DNA of 64,000 bases from an uncultured Opitutaceae bacterium (GCA_937902925.1 CALFNN010000077.1:1-64000); one strand, 5' to 3'; counted from the first letter of the stretch, positions 18,229 to 27,331 are shown. Numbers and translations are program-made. Notes: generated from the sequence alone by a model not told the origin.

Positions 18229-18245
18229 GGCTTTGGTTTGTTCAT
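18207..18245 (-). CDS. Possible 12-codon upstream open frame overlapping the TonB-receptor start
   Basis: ATG at 18245 in the context GCAACC-ATG-AAC encodes MNKPKPCPNAFR and a stop, in another frame, overlapping the receptor ATG at 18228. It is the first ATG after the conserved GCCAATCGTC block. Whether it is translated is unknown. Confidence 0.2.
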   Translation of the reverse strand: MNKPKPCPNAFR

Positions 18246-18262
18246 GGTTGCGGTTCGAGTCG

Positions 18263-18299
18263 GACGATTGGCACCGCGGTTTTAGCAAGCGCGGTGCCA
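18263..18299 (-). promoter_or_regulatory. Sigma-54-like promoter element plus conserved start block (copy C)
   Basis: On the minus strand: TGGCAC (18299-18294), CGCGC, TTGCT, eleven bases, then GCCAATCGTC (18272-18263). This is the best match of all copies to the sigma-54 consensus. It also forms a long hairpin, since GGCACCGCG pairs with CGCGGTGCC. It reads toward the TonB receptor. Confidence 0.7.
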
Positions 18300-18432
18300 C
18301 CTCCCCGCCGCCCGGAAGCCCATGAATTATTTTCGCGCAACCTCGCGCCCACAGAAACGCCCGGCGTTCACGCGCGGGCGCCGGTCCCGGACGCGACACG
18401 ACGCGGGCCGGCTGGCGGCGCCCCGCGGCCGA

Positions 18433-18999
18433 CTACGGTGTCGCGGGATACTCCGCGTCGATCAACTCGCAGAAATGATGGATCAGGAACAAGTGAGCTT
18501 CCTGCGCCGCGGCGCCGCTTTCGCCGGGCATGACCAGGTCGCACGTCGCGAGCCCCCGCGCCTTCCCGCCACCGCGGCCGAGGAACGCGATGCTCTCGAG
18601 GCCGAGCTTCCGGGCCTCCGCGAGCGCGGCGACGATGTTCGCCGAGTTGCCGCTCGAGGTGAGCACGACGAGGAGATCGCCAGGCTGCGCAAGGCCCGCG
18701 ACCTGCCGCGCGAAAACCTGGTCGTAGCCGAAATCGTTGCCGAGGCAGGTGACGAGCGAGCCGTCGGACGACAACGCGATCGCCGGCAGCGACCGGCGGG
18801 TCTTCGCGTAACGGCCGACCAGCTCGGTCGCGAAATGCGCCGCCTCGGCCGCGCTGCCGCCGTTGCCGCAGAGGAGGAGTTTGCCGCCGCGGCGGAGCGT
18901 CGCGAGGATCAGGCCCCCGGCGCGGTCGATGGCGGGGCGGATGGTCGTCAGGGCCTGCAGGGTGCGCGTGGTTTCGGCGAGCGACGCTTCGAAGGTCAT
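18433..18999 (-). CDS. gmhA: Phosphoheptose isomerase (SIS domain)
   Basis: A 188-residue single-domain SIS protein, the normal length of GmhA, which converts sedoheptulose 7-phosphate to heptose 7-phosphate for lipopolysaccharide core synthesis in the cytoplasm. The phosphosugar-binding motifs are clear: LLLCGNGGSAAEAAHFATEL, the SSDGS stretch, and VVLTSSGNSANI. The acid/His helix near the C-terminus reads EAHLFLIHHFCELID. The ATG at 18999 is chosen; the open frame further upstream runs into the divergent recF. Other heptose genes are not in the window. A SIS-family paralog with another sugar is possible, but length and motifs favour GmhA. Confidence 0.88.
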   Translation of the reverse strand: MTFEASLAETTRTLQALTTIRPAIDRAGGLILATLRRGGKLLLCGNGGSAAEAAHFATELVGRYAKTRRSLPAIALSSDGSLVTCLGNDFGYDQVFARQVAGLAQPGDLLVVLTSSGNSANIVAALAEARKLGLESIAFLGRGGGKARGLATCDLVMPGESGAAAQEAHLFLIHHFCELIDAEYPATP

Positions 19000-19126
19000 G
19001 GGTTTGTTGGCACAGGAGCTAGCGAAGGAAAGCGGCGAGGGGAAGACATAGTTCGGAGGCGGCCCGCGAGGCGTGGATTGACTCCCCGTGGGCGTCGTTT
19101 CCTCCTGTCGGGTCATCCCGGTCCGC

Positions 19127-20227
19127 ATGCGCCTGCGCAAACTAACCCTCCGGCACTTTCGCAACGTGGGCTTTGCCGCGCTCGAATTTTCCGGCCGCCA
19201 GCAATTCCTGGTCGGCGCGAACGGACAGGGGAAGACCAACCTGCTCGAGGCCGCGGGTTTTCTGACGGCGTTGCGCTCGTTCCGGACCACGGAAAACAAA
19301 CTCCTCGTCGGCCACACGCAGCACACCGCGGCGATCGCGTGCGAGCTGGAGCACGAGCGGCTGGGCGAGACCCGCGTGACCATCAAGCTCCGTCACGATG
19401 GCAAGGAACTGTGGTGCGACCAGGCGCGCGTGACCCGGCTGGCCGATCACTTGGGGAAGTTTCCGACGGTCGTGTTTTCGTCGCAGGACCTGCAGCTGGT
19501 GCGCGGCTCGCCGGCGGGGCGGCGGCGGTGGCTCGACCTCACGCTGGCCGCGATGGATCCGGGCTACTTCGGCGCGTTGCAGAAATTTTCCCGGGCGCTG
19601 GCCGGGCGCAATGCGCTCCTCAAGGCGGGTCGAGCCGTGGACGGGGAACTGGGCGCCTTCGAGCAGATTCTGGCCGCCGCGGCCGCCGAGCTGATCGGAT
19701 TGCGCGCGAGCGGATTGCAGGCGCTCGGCGCCCAGCTCAAGGCCTCCTACGCGAAGCTCTGCGACGATGCCGAACCGGCCGGCCTCGGCTACGAGCCGAA
19801 CTTCGACGAGCCGTCCGCGGAAGCGCTGCTCGCGCGCCTCGAGGCCGGGCGCGAGCGCGACCGGCAGATGCGCACGACGCTGGTGGGGCCGCACCGCGAC
19901 GATTTTCATTTCTCGGTGCGGCACACGGCGGCGAGGGACTTTGCGTCGGAGGGCCAGCAGCGTTCGCTCGTGCTGGCGCTGCGCCTCGCGCAGGCGGCCT
20001 GGTTCCAGGAAAAGAGCGGCGTGCGTCCCGTGATGCTGGCGGACGACGTGCTCGGTGAACTCGATCCGGCCCGCCGCCGCCGGTTCTGGGCGGCGATCGA
20101 TCCGGCGTCGCAGGTCCTCGCGACGGGCACCGCGCTGCCCGATGGCGAGCTCGGCGCGTGGCAGATTTTTGAAGTGGCCGACGGGGCGTTTGTCGAGAAG
20201 CCCGCACGCGTGGAGGCGATCCCGTGA
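19127..20227 (+). CDS. recF: DNA replication/repair protein RecF
   Basis: A 366-residue RecF, an SMC-like ATPase that helps load RecA at single-strand gaps. It begins [13 protein letters not shown], typical of the family; the Walker A motif is GANGQGKTN, the signature region includes [17 protein letters not shown], and Walker B is [13 protein letters not shown] place the start at 19127 rather than at an upstream in-frame start (19088), which would add 13 atypical residues. It is separated from dnaA/dnaN, so this is not evidence for a replication origin. Its TGA overlaps the GTG of the next gene by four bases, so recF, the permease gene and ruvC form a tight transcript. Confidence 0.93.
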   Translation: MRLRKLTLRHFRNVGFAALEFSGRQQFLVGANGQGKTNLLEAAGFLTALRSFRTTENKLLVGHTQHTAAIACELEHERLGETRVTIKLRHDGKELWCDQARVTRLADHLGKFPTVVFSSQDLQLVRGSPAGRRRWLDLTLAAMDPGYFGALQKFSRALAGRNALLKAGRAVDGELGAFEQILAAAAAELIGLRASGLQALGAQLKASYAKLCDDAEPAGLGYEPNFDEPSAEALLARLEAGRERDRQMRTTLVGPHRDDFHFSVRHTAARDFASEGQQRSLVLALRLAQAAWFQEKSGVRPVMLADDVLGELDPARRRRFWAAIDPASQVLATGTALPDGELGAWQIFEVADGAFVEKPARVEAIP

Positions 20228-20958
20228 ACCTCGAACCGTGGGAATGGGTGCTCGCCGTGGTCGGCGCGCTGCTGGTGGGGGTTTCCAAGACCGGCATCGC
20301 GGGGCTCGGCATGCTGTTCGTCGTCTTGTTCGCCCAGATCATGCCGCCGAAGGAGGCGACCGGCCTCGTGCTGCCGTTGTTGTGCTTTGGCGATCTCATT
20401 GCGGTCGCCTCGTATCGGCGGCACACGCAGTGGCGGTTTCTCTGGCGGCTGTTTCCGTGGACGGCGATCGGCGTCGTTCTCGGATATATCGCGCTGGGCC
20501 AGCTCGACGATCATCAGGCGAAGCTGCTGATCGGCGGCATCGTCCTGGGCTTGTTGGCGCTGCACGTGGGGCGGCGGATGCGCGCGGCGACGGAGGAACC
20601 GGAGCACAACTGGTGGTTCGCGCCGCTCATCGGCGTGCTGGCGGGGTTCACGACGCTGGTGGCGAACGCGGCGGGGCCGCTGATGGCGATCTACCTGCTG
20701 GCGATGCGGCTGCCGAAGATGGAATTCATGGGCACCGGCGCGGTGTTCTTCATGCTGTTGAACCTGTTCAAGGTGCCGTTCATGGTGCATCTCGGCTTGA
20801 TCAACGAAGCGAGTTTTTCGCTCAACGTGCTGCTCGCGCCCGCGGTATTCGTCGGGGCCTTCCTCGGGCGCAAGCTGCTGGTGAAACTCGACCAGCGGTT
20901 GTTCGAGAATCTCGCGCTCGGCCTGGCGGCGGCGGCGGGATTGAAACTTCTCTTCTGA
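20224..20958 (+). CDS. TauE/SafE-type membrane permease
   Basis: A 244-residue protein with about eight membrane helices. It matches the TauE/SafE family (sulfite/organosulfur exporters and related anion permeases): a duplicated hydrophobic half structure, [14 protein letters not shown] at the start, [16 protein letters not shown] in the second half, and a Gly-rich C-terminal helix. It starts with GTG, overlapping the recF stop (GTGA). The substrate is not known; a SulP anion transporter lies 0.7 kb downstream, but there is no sulfur-metabolism gene to confirm a sulfur role. Confidence 0.85.
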   Translation: MNLEPWEWVLAVVGALLVGVSKTGIAGLGMLFVVLFAQIMPPKEATGLVLPLLCFGDLIAVASYRRHTQWRFLWRLFPWTAIGVVLGYIALGQLDDHQAKLLIGGIVLGLLALHVGRRMRAATEEPEHNWWFAPLIGVLAGFTTLVANAAGPLMAIYLLAMRLPKMEFMGTGAVFFMLLNLFKVPFMVHLGLINEASFSLNVLLAPAVFVGAFLGRKLLVKLDQRLFENLALGLAAAAGLKLLF

Positions 20959-20959
20959 C

Positions 20960-21565
20960 ATGGCCCGGATGACCGTGAGGCAAATGTGGGCGGCGAAATT
21001 GCAGGGCGGCGTCCTGCCCGCACCGTCGCCGCGGGCGCGCGTGGCCGCCGAGGGGCAGGCCGCCTTCACCCTGCGGCGGGCGCCATTTGCGGGGCGCGTG
21101 CTGGGCATCGATCCCTCGCTGCGGGGAACCGGGCTCGCGCTGATCGAGTTTGTGCCCGGGCGGCAACCGGTGCTGTTGCGCTGCCAGACCGTGCAGGTCG
21201 CCGCAAAGCTGCCGATGGCGGTGGCGCTGGCGGAAATTCACCGCGCGGTGACGGCGTTTCTCGAGGGGATGGAGGTGAGGCACGTGGCGCTGGAGCAGAC
21301 GATCTTCGTGCAGAATTTCCAGACGGCGCAGATCCTCGGCGCGGCGCGCGGCGCAGCGATCGCGGCGGCGGCCCTGCGCGAGCGGCCGGTGTTCGAGTAT
21401 CCACCGTTGCGGGTGAAGCAGGCGGTGGTGGGGGCGGGGCGCGCGAGCAAGGAGCAGATGGCGCGCACCGTGATGGCGCTGCTCGGCCACGGGCGGACGC
21501 TGGCGGTCGACGAGGCCGATGCGGCCGGAGTCGCGTTGTGCCACGCGTTTACCTGGCGCGAATAA
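20960..21565 (+). CDS. ruvC: Crossover junction endodeoxyribonuclease RuvC (N-terminally extended)
   Basis: A 201-residue Holliday-junction resolvase. The RNase-H-like core starts at about residue 46 with GRVLGIDPSLRGTGLALIE; the four acidic catalytic residues map to Asp51, Glu112 (ALEQTIF), Asp184 and Asp187 (VDEADAAG). The core length is normal, but some 45 residues (containing LPAPSPRARVAAEGQAAF) precede it. The start is one base after the permease stop, and no good internal start fits the core, so the extension may be real. RuvA and RuvB are not in the window. Confidence 0.88.
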   Translation: MARMTVRQMWAAKLQGGVLPAPSPRARVAAEGQAAFTLRRAPFAGRVLGIDPSLRGTGLALIEFVPGRQPVLLRCQTVQVAAKLPMAVALAEIHRAVTAFLEGMEVRHVALEQTIFVQNFQTAQILGAARGAAIAAAALRERPVFEYPPLRVKQAVVGAGRASKEQMARTVMALLGHGRTLAVDEADAAGVALCHAFTWRE

Positions 21566-21651
21566 GCGGGATCGCAAGATTTGCGCAGCAAATGACAAGC
21601 ATCGGCTCTTGTTGACGCGGCGGAGTGGTGGCAGGCTGTGCGGCGCCTGCA

Positions 21652-23340
21652 ATGGAACCTGCCACCAACTACTTTTCATTTCGACCGAAGCTGGTCGAAT
21701 GCCTGCGCGGCTACTCGCGGGATAATTTTTTCGCCGACCTGCTGGCCGGGCTCACGGTGGGCATTGTCGCGCTGTCGCTCTGCATCGGGCTGGGAATCGC
21801 GTCGGGCGTGACGCCGCAGGCCGGGCTTTATGCCGGCATCGTCGGCGGTTTTTTTGTCTCGGCGCTGGGCGGGTCGCGCGTGCAGATCGGCGGACCGGCC
21901 GGAGCGTTTGTCGGGTTGGTGGCGCTGGTGGTCGCGCGCTACGGGCTGGCAAACCTGTTCGTCTGCACGATGCTCGCGGGCGTCATCATGTTCGCGATGG
22001 GCGCGTTCCGGCTGGGCTCGCTGATCCGCTTCATCCCGCAGCCGGTGACGATGGGTTTCACCTGCGGGATCGCGATCACGATCATCACCACGCAGCTGCG
22101 GGCGTTGTTCGGGTTGCAGCTCGAGCACGAGCCGGCGGAATTTTTGCCGAAGCTCATCGCGTTGGGGAAAGTGGCTGGAACGGTCGACTGGCGAACCGTC
22201 GCGCTGGGCGCGGGCTCGCTGGCGGTGATCGAACTTTGGCCGAAAAGGTGGAGCCGGCGCGTGCCCGGGTCGATCGTGGCGGTCGTCCTCGCGACCCTGG
22301 CCGTGAACGTGCTGGGTTGGTCGGGAGTCGAGACCATCGGGAGCAAATTTCACGGGATTCCGCAGGGGCTTCCGCGGCCGGCCTGGCCCCATTTCGACTG
22401 GCGGGCGCTCAACGGCCTGATCGGGCCGGCGTTCGCGATCGCGATGCTGGGCTCGATCGAGTCGCTGTTGTCCGCGGTGGTGGCCGACGGTCTGATCGAC
22501 GACCGGCACGATTCGAACCAGGAACTCATGGCTCAGGGCGTGGCGAATTTTGTCTCCCCGATCTTCGGCGGCGTGCCCGTCACGGGGGTGATTGCGCGGA
22601 CGGCGACGAACATCCGCAACGGCGCGGCCTCGCCCGTGGCGGGCATCGTGCATGCGATCATGCTGCTCCTCGTCCTGCTGGTCGCGGCGCCGCTGGCGAA
22701 CGGCGTGCCGCTGACCGCGCTGGCCGCGGTGCTGGTCGTGGTCGCGCTGCGCATGGGGGAGTGGGACGAATTCCGGCTGCTCGCGCGGATGCCGAAGAGC
22801 GACAGCGCCGTGTTCTTGACGACGTTCCTGCTGACCGTGTGCTTCGACCTGACGACGGCGGTGCAGGTCGGGATGGTGCTGGCGGCGGCGCTGTTCATCA
22901 AGCGCGTGGCCGACACGACGGAGATTCGCGCCATGGCCACCGAGCGCGAGGGTGCCCACGAGCTTGTGAAGGATCTGCCGAAGGACGTGGTGATCTACCG
23001 GGTCTACGGCGCGCTGCTGTTTGGCGCGGCGGACAAGCTCGAGACCGTCCTGCGCCGCGCGGGCGGCGACCTGCGGGTGATCATCATGCACCTGGGAGCG
23101 GTCACGGCGATGGACTCGACGGCACTCGCGCGGCTCGACGAGCTCCACGAAAAGCTTTTGCGGCACAAGAAGCACCTGGTGCTGTGCGCGCCGCACACGC
23201 AGCCCTATGCGGTGATGGACCGCGCGGGATTTCTCGAGCGCGTCGGGGCGGAAAACATCGCCGCCGACCTCGACACGGCGGTGGCACGGGCGCGCGGGCT
23301 GGCGGCGACGAAAAAGCCGCCCACGCGGCCGCCGTTTTAG
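21652..23340 (+). CDS. SulP-family anion transporter with C-terminal STAS domain
   Basis: A 562-residue SulP (SLC26-type) inner-membrane transporter. The N-terminal two thirds are hydrophobic with family blocks DLLAGLTVGIVALSLCIG and ASGVTPQAGLYAGIVGG, QIGGPAGAFVGLVA, and GSIESLLSAVVADG. The last 120 or so residues are a STAS domain (DVVIYRVYGALLFGAAD, IIMHLGAVTAMDSTALA). Members carry sulfate, bicarbonate or other anions; the substrate is not determined here. I use the ATG at 21652 (MEPATNYFSF); a GTG at 21625 would add nine residues. It ends three bases before the converging histidine kinase gene. Confidence 0.92.
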   Translation: MEPATNYFSFRPKLVECLRGYSRDNFFADLLAGLTVGIVALSLCIGLGIASGVTPQAGLYAGIVGGFFVSALGGSRVQIGGPAGAFVGLVALVVARYGLANLFVCTMLAGVIMFAMGAFRLGSLIRFIPQPVTMGFTCGIAITIITTQLRALFGLQLEHEPAEFLPKLIALGKVAGTVDWRTVALGAGSLAVIELWPKRWSRRVPGSIVAVVLATLAVNVLGWSGVETIGSKFHGIPQGLPRPAWPHFDWRALNGLIGPAFAIAMLGSIESLLSAVVADGLIDDRHDSNQELMAQGVANFVSPIFGGVPVTGVIARTATNIRNGAASPVAGIVHAIMLLLVLLVAAPLANGVPLTALAAVLVVVALRMGEWDEFRLLARMPKSDSAVFLTTFLLTVCFDLTTAVQVGMVLAAALFIKRVADTTEIRAMATEREGAHELVKDLPKDVVIYRVYGALLFGAADKLETVLRRAGGDLRVIIMHLGAVTAMDSTALARLDELHEKLLRHKKHLVLCAPHTQPYAVMDRAGFLERVGAENIAADLDTAVARARGLAATKKPPTRPPF

Positions 23341-23343
23341 AAT

Positions 23344-26055
23344 TCAGCCCAGGACCGTCTTCAGCACCTTGCCGAGGTCGGTCACGCGGTAGGGCTTCGT
23401 GAGGTAGCCGCAGAAACCCATGTCGAGATACTTGCGGGCCATGTCGTCGTTGTCGTAGCCGCTGGACACGATGGCGCGCACCTCGGGGTCGAGCTCCTTG
23501 AGCGCCTTGAAACATTCCTCGCCGCCCATGCCGCCGATGACGGTGAGGTCCATGATGACCGCGTCGTAGGGCCGGCCGATGTTCATGTAGCGCTTGTAAA
23601 ACGTGATCGCCTCCTCGCCGTTCTTCGCGAGATCGAATTTGTAATCGAGACTCTGGAGCATCGTGGCGGTGAGCGCGGAGATCTTCGCGTCGTCGTCCAT
23701 GAACAGCACGCGGCCGGTGCCGAAGCGGAGCGACGCGGCCTTGCGCGCCTGCACCTCCACCGGCTTGTCGGCCTTGGGCAGGTAGACGGTGAACGCGGTC
23801 CCTTTGCCCACCTCGGTGTCGAGGCCGAGCTGGCCGCCGTGTTTGCGCACGATGGAAAGGACGGTGGCGAGGCCGAGGCCGGTGCCGTGCTTTTTCGTGG
23901 TGAAAAACGGGTCGAAGATTTTCTCGACGTGCTCGGGCTTGATGCCGGAGCCATTGTCGCGCACCTCGAACTCGACGTATTCGCCCGCGGCGAGCGCGGG
24001 CACCTGGCCGTCGGCGAGCGTGATGTTGCCGGCGCGGATCTGCAGCTTCGGCATGTGGGGCGGCGGCGGCATCGCCTGCAGGGCGTTGACGATGAGATTC
24101 TGGAACACCTGCAGGATCTGGGCGCGGTCGACGAGCACGGGGTCGACTCCGTCGGGCACGTTGAGCGCGATCTCGGCAGTGGCGGCGGCGGCGGCGATCT
24201 TGATCGAGTCCTCGAGAATTTCCTTCGAGGCGCAGACGATCTGGGTGCCGGCGCCGCCCTTGGCGAAGGCGAGGAGCTGCTTGGTGAGTCCCTTGGCGGT
24301 CAGGCAGGCCTTCTCGGCGTCGCCCAGCGCCGTATAGTCGCGGTTGTCTTTTGCGAGCGAGACGGCGCCGAGGATCGTCGTGAGGAGATTGTTGAAATCG
24401 TGCGCAATGCCGCCGGCGAGCAGGCCGAGGGACTCGAAACGGTTGGCCTTCACCAGTTCCTCCGGGGTGAGCGTCATCTCGTCGGGATTGCGCCAGACGA
24501 CGGCGACACCGCGGGCTTTGCCGTCGGGGCCAAAGGAGGCGCGGGCCGTCCAGACCACCGGCGTCGGCACCTCGCCGTCGACGGGGGAGGCGAGCGCATC
24601 GTCGCTGATGAGCGGGAGCGGATGGTCGGCGGAAAGGGCGCGCTCGACCGGGTCGTCGCCCTGGCGGCCGCTCTGGCGGTTGACGAGGCGGAAGAAATCG
24701 CCGACCGGCTTGCCAGTCGCCTGCTCGGCCGAAGTGCGGAGGGATTTGACGGCGGGGGGATTGAGAAAAAGGATTTTGCCCCGGGGGTCGGCGACGAGCA
24801 CGGACTCGGCGAGCGTGCCGAACGCCTCGGTCGCGAGGGCAGCCGGCAACGCGGCACCGCCGTCGCCGCCCGCGGAAAGATCGGCGGGGAGCGGGCAGGC
24901 GAAGCCGACGACGCGGGCCAGTTCACGTTTGCGGGTCACCGTGCGATGGGCGCCGAACAGCACCGGCACGGGCCGGCCGTCCTTGCCGCGCAGACGCACG
25001 GCCTCGACGAACGACGACTGGCCGGGGGCGCGGGCCAGCAGCCAGGCCTCGACCCCGGCGGCGGCTTCCTCCGCCGGCAGGGCGGCGGCAAACGAGGCGG
25101 CGGCGCGGGCGAGTTCCTCCTCCTCGTAGCCGAGAAGTTTTTCCCACGCCGGCGAGAACCAGAAATTCTGCCCGGCGAAATCGAGTTCGAAGGCTGCGAG
25201 CGGGCCGCCGCCGCTGAGATCCTGGATGCGGGCATCGTTGGCGAGGGATTCCTCCTCGAGCTGCTTGCGCTCGGTAATGTCGAGATGCAGGCCGACGACG
25301 CGCTCGAGTTCGCCGGTGGCGTTCATCAACTGCAGGCCGAGACACTGGATCCACACCCAGTGACCGGCACGGTGCTTCATGCGAAATTCGACACTGAACG
25401 GCCGGGCGCCGACCGTGGGTTTTTTCCCGATCTTGTCGGGGGCGGCCCCGGAGTCGTCCGGATGGATCAGCCGATGCCACGTCTCGAGGGAATCCGGCAA
25501 CTCGGCATCGACGTAACCGACGATTTTTTTCCAGGCGGGCGAAAAGCGGACGCGGTTCAGCTTGAGGTCGAGGTCGAAGAACCCGGCGGCGCTCTTGTCG
25601 GCGAGCAGCTTGAACCCGGAAGCGGTTTCGTCGCCGACGGGGGCAGGGGCGGGTGTCGCTGCCGGCAGGATGGTGGCGAGATAGCCGGGGCCATCGGCGG
25701 CGCCGGAAGCGTGGGCGGGAGCGTGGGCTTTTTCCAGGCGGACACTGACCTCACGGGGCGCGCCCTCGCGGGGTTGGGCGTTGAGCGTGGCCGATTTGTC
25801 CAGCGCACCGGCCAGCACGACCTCCCATTGCGCCTCGAGAAACTCGGGATCGCTCGACGTGACCTCGAAGGCGAACAGCGCCGCGAAGGCGTCGCCGACC
25901 AGTTCGCCGGGGCCCGTCTGCCAGAGCGCACGAGCGGTGGCGTTGGCGGCGGTGACGCGGCCCGCCGCATCGAGGACGAGGACGGCGCAGGCGGATCCGC
26001 CGGAATCCGGCGCAGTGGCGGGACCAGAGGCGGATGCTGGGGAGGATTCGTTCAC
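23344..26055 (-). CDS. Hybrid PAS-domain histidine kinase with receiver domain
   Basis: A 903-residue soluble sensor kinase with no membrane segment or signal peptide. Order: PAS-like regions at about 20-130, 145-265 (SPAWKKIVGYVDAELPDS; HLDITERKQLEEE), 270-390 (SPAWEKLLGYEEEEL) and 405-525; then a HisKA-type phosphoacceptor with His552 in GGIAHDFNNLLTTI, an ATPase domain (N box near NLIVNALQAM, DNGSGI, GTGLGLATVLSIV), and a C-terminal receiver with acceptor Asp836 (VIMDLTVIGGMGG) and Lys887 (LTKPY). The HDFNNLL form is typical of NtrB-like and hybrid kinases. It starts with a GTG overlapping the hemH stop by four bases. The output partner is not nearby; the signal is unknown. Confidence 0.92.
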   Translation of the reverse strand: MNESSPASASGPATAPDSGGSACAVLVLDAAGRVTAANATARALWQTGPGELVGDAFAALFAFEVTSSDPEFLEAQWEVVLAGALDKSATLNAQPREGAPREVSVRLEKAHAPAHASGAADGPGYLATILPAATPAPAPVGDETASGFKLLADKSAAGFFDLDLKLNRVRFSPAWKKIVGYVDAELPDSLETWHRLIHPDDSGAAPDKIGKKPTVGARPFSVEFRMKHRAGHWVWIQCLGLQLMNATGELERVVGLHLDITERKQLEEESLANDARIQDLSGGGPLAAFELDFAGQNFWFSPAWEKLLGYEEEELARAAASFAAALPAEEAAAGVEAWLLARAPGQSSFVEAVRLRGKDGRPVPVLFGAHRTVTRKRELARVVGFACPLPADLSAGGDGGAALPAALATEAFGTLAESVLVADPRGKILFLNPPAVKSLRTSAEQATGKPVGDFFRLVNRQSGRQGDDPVERALSADHPLPLISDDALASPVDGEVPTPVVWTARASFGPDGKARGVAVVWRNPDEMTLTPEELVKANRFESLGLLAGGIAHDFNNLLTTILGAVSLAKDNRDYTALGDAEKACLTAKGLTKQLLAFAKGGAGTQIVCASKEILEDSIKIAAAAATAEIALNVPDGVDPVLVDRAQILQVFQNLIVNALQAMPPPPHMPKLQIRAGNITLADGQVPALAAGEYVEFEVRDNGSGIKPEHVEKIFDPFFTTKKHGTGLGLATVLSIVRKHGGQLGLDTEVGKGTAFTVYLPKADKPVEVQARKAASLRFGTGRVLFMDDDAKISALTATMLQSLDYKFDLAKNGEEAITFYKRYMNIGRPYDAVIMDLTVIGGMGGEECFKALKELDPEVRAIVSSGYDNDDMARKYLDMGFCGYLTKPYRVTDLGKVLKTVLG

Positions 26056-27089
26056 ACGCTGCCGGCACTAAGCCAGCGTTCGGTGCGCTTGGCGAGAAAA
26101 TCGATGAAGGCGGGGTGATCGTTGAGGCAGGGAATCTGCTGGAAGGACTCGCCACCGGCCTCGAGGAACGTGGCGCGGCCCTGCTGCTGAATCTCCTCGA
26201 GCGTTTCGAGGCAGTCGGCCGTGAAGGCGGCGCATATGACCAGGAGTTTTTTGACGCCGTTCTGCGCCAGCCGCTCGAACTCGTAGTCGGTAAAAGGCCG
26301 CAGCCAAGGTTCGCCCAAGAGCCGCGATTGAAAGGAAATCGAATGGCGGTCCGCGGCGAGTCCGGCGCGCACGGCGAAGGCGCGCGTGGTCGCGGTGACC
26401 TGCGCCTTGTAGCAGGTGGCATGGGCTGGAGAACAGGTGGTGCAACAATCTGGGACCACCCTGCAATGGGCGTGCGACGTGTCGGCCTTGCGCATGTGGC
26501 GTTCGGGAAGGCCGTGATAGGAGAAGAGCAGATGATCGTGTGGCTGTTTCAGGTAGGGCGAGCTCACGGCGTGGAGTGCCTCGATGTAGTCGGCATCGGC
26601 GTAGAACGGTTGAACCGTCGAGACACGGAGTCGAGGCGCCTGGGTTGCGACCTCCTCCATCACGCGGACGACCACCGTCTCCCACGAGGACATGGCATAG
26701 TGCGGGTATTGCGGGAACAGCAGCAGTTCATCGACGCCGTCGGCCGCGATTTGCCCGACGACCGACGCAATCGAGGGCCGGCCATAGCGCATCGCGAGGT
26801 AAACCCGGGTATCGGAGCCAAGAGCCGCCGCGAGTTTTTGCCGCACCGAGCGCGACGTCACGACGAGAGGAGAACCTTCTTTCGTCCAGACCTGCGCATA
26901 GGCATGGGCCGATTTCGGTGGCCGGGTGCGGAGGATGATCCCCTCGAGCAAAATCCCGCGCCACGGTTGGCCGGGCGCGTCGATCACGCGTTCGTCCCCG
27001 AGAAACTCGCGCAGGTAGTCCCGGACATCGGGGACCGACGTGGACTCGGGCGAACCGAGGTTGACCAAGAGGACGGCGCGTTTGGGCAT
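26052..27089 (-). CDS. hemH: Ferrochelatase
   Basis: A 345-residue ferrochelatase, inserting iron into protoporphyrin IX as the last step of protoheme synthesis. It starts MPKRAVLLVNLGSP, with RYGRPSI, LFPQYPHYA, the metal/porphyrin His in FSYHGLPERH, and the acid motif AAFTADCLETLEEI. A Cys-rich insertion (HCRVVPDCCTTC then CYKAQ) follows the SYHG motif, as in some bacterial lineages; whether it binds a metal or cluster is unknown. Its end overlaps the hybrid kinase gene, so the two are co-transcribed. No other heme gene is nearby. Confidence 0.95.
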   Translation of the reverse strand: MPKRAVLLVNLGSPESTSVPDVRDYLREFLGDERVIDAPGQPWRGILLEGIILRTRPPKSAHAYAQVWTKEGSPLVVTSRSVRQKLAAALGSDTRVYLAMRYGRPSIASVVGQIAADGVDELLLFPQYPHYAMSSWETVVVRVMEEVATQAPRLRVSTVQPFYADADYIEALHAVSSPYLKQPHDHLLFSYHGLPERHMRKADTSHAHCRVVPDCCTTCSPAHATCYKAQVTATTRAFAVRAGLAADRHSISFQSRLLGEPWLRPFTDYEFERLAQNGVKKLLVICAAFTADCLETLEEIQQQGRATFLEAGGESFQQIPCLNDHPAFIDFLAKRTERWLSAGSV

Positions 27090-27331
27090 CGGGCGGAATT
27101 CGCGCGGAAATCGGCGACGAAGTCAAACGGCCTCCCGATACCGCGCGGCCCGAGGTTTTACGCTGCGCAGCGGAGGAAGTAGATCGGAGCGATGAGGGGA
27201 AGATTTCGGAGGCGATCCGGTCGGTAATGACGGATCGGGGATGGTTCGTCGCGGCGGAAGGGCATCACCTCCGTCTCCGCAGAATACGCTGGGAACGTCA
27301 TTTAGCGCTTCGTCCAGCGAGCAATCGTGGT

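Noticed and set aside
18241-18300. tRNA-like stretch (GGTTCGAGTC) before the TonB receptor
   Set aside because: No acceptor stem, anticodon arm or D-arm can be formed; the bases belong to the leader after promoter element C.
19127-20227. Replication origin near recF
   Set aside because: No dnaA, dnaN or gyrB nearby and no cluster of DnaA boxes was noticed; recF has moved in many genomes.
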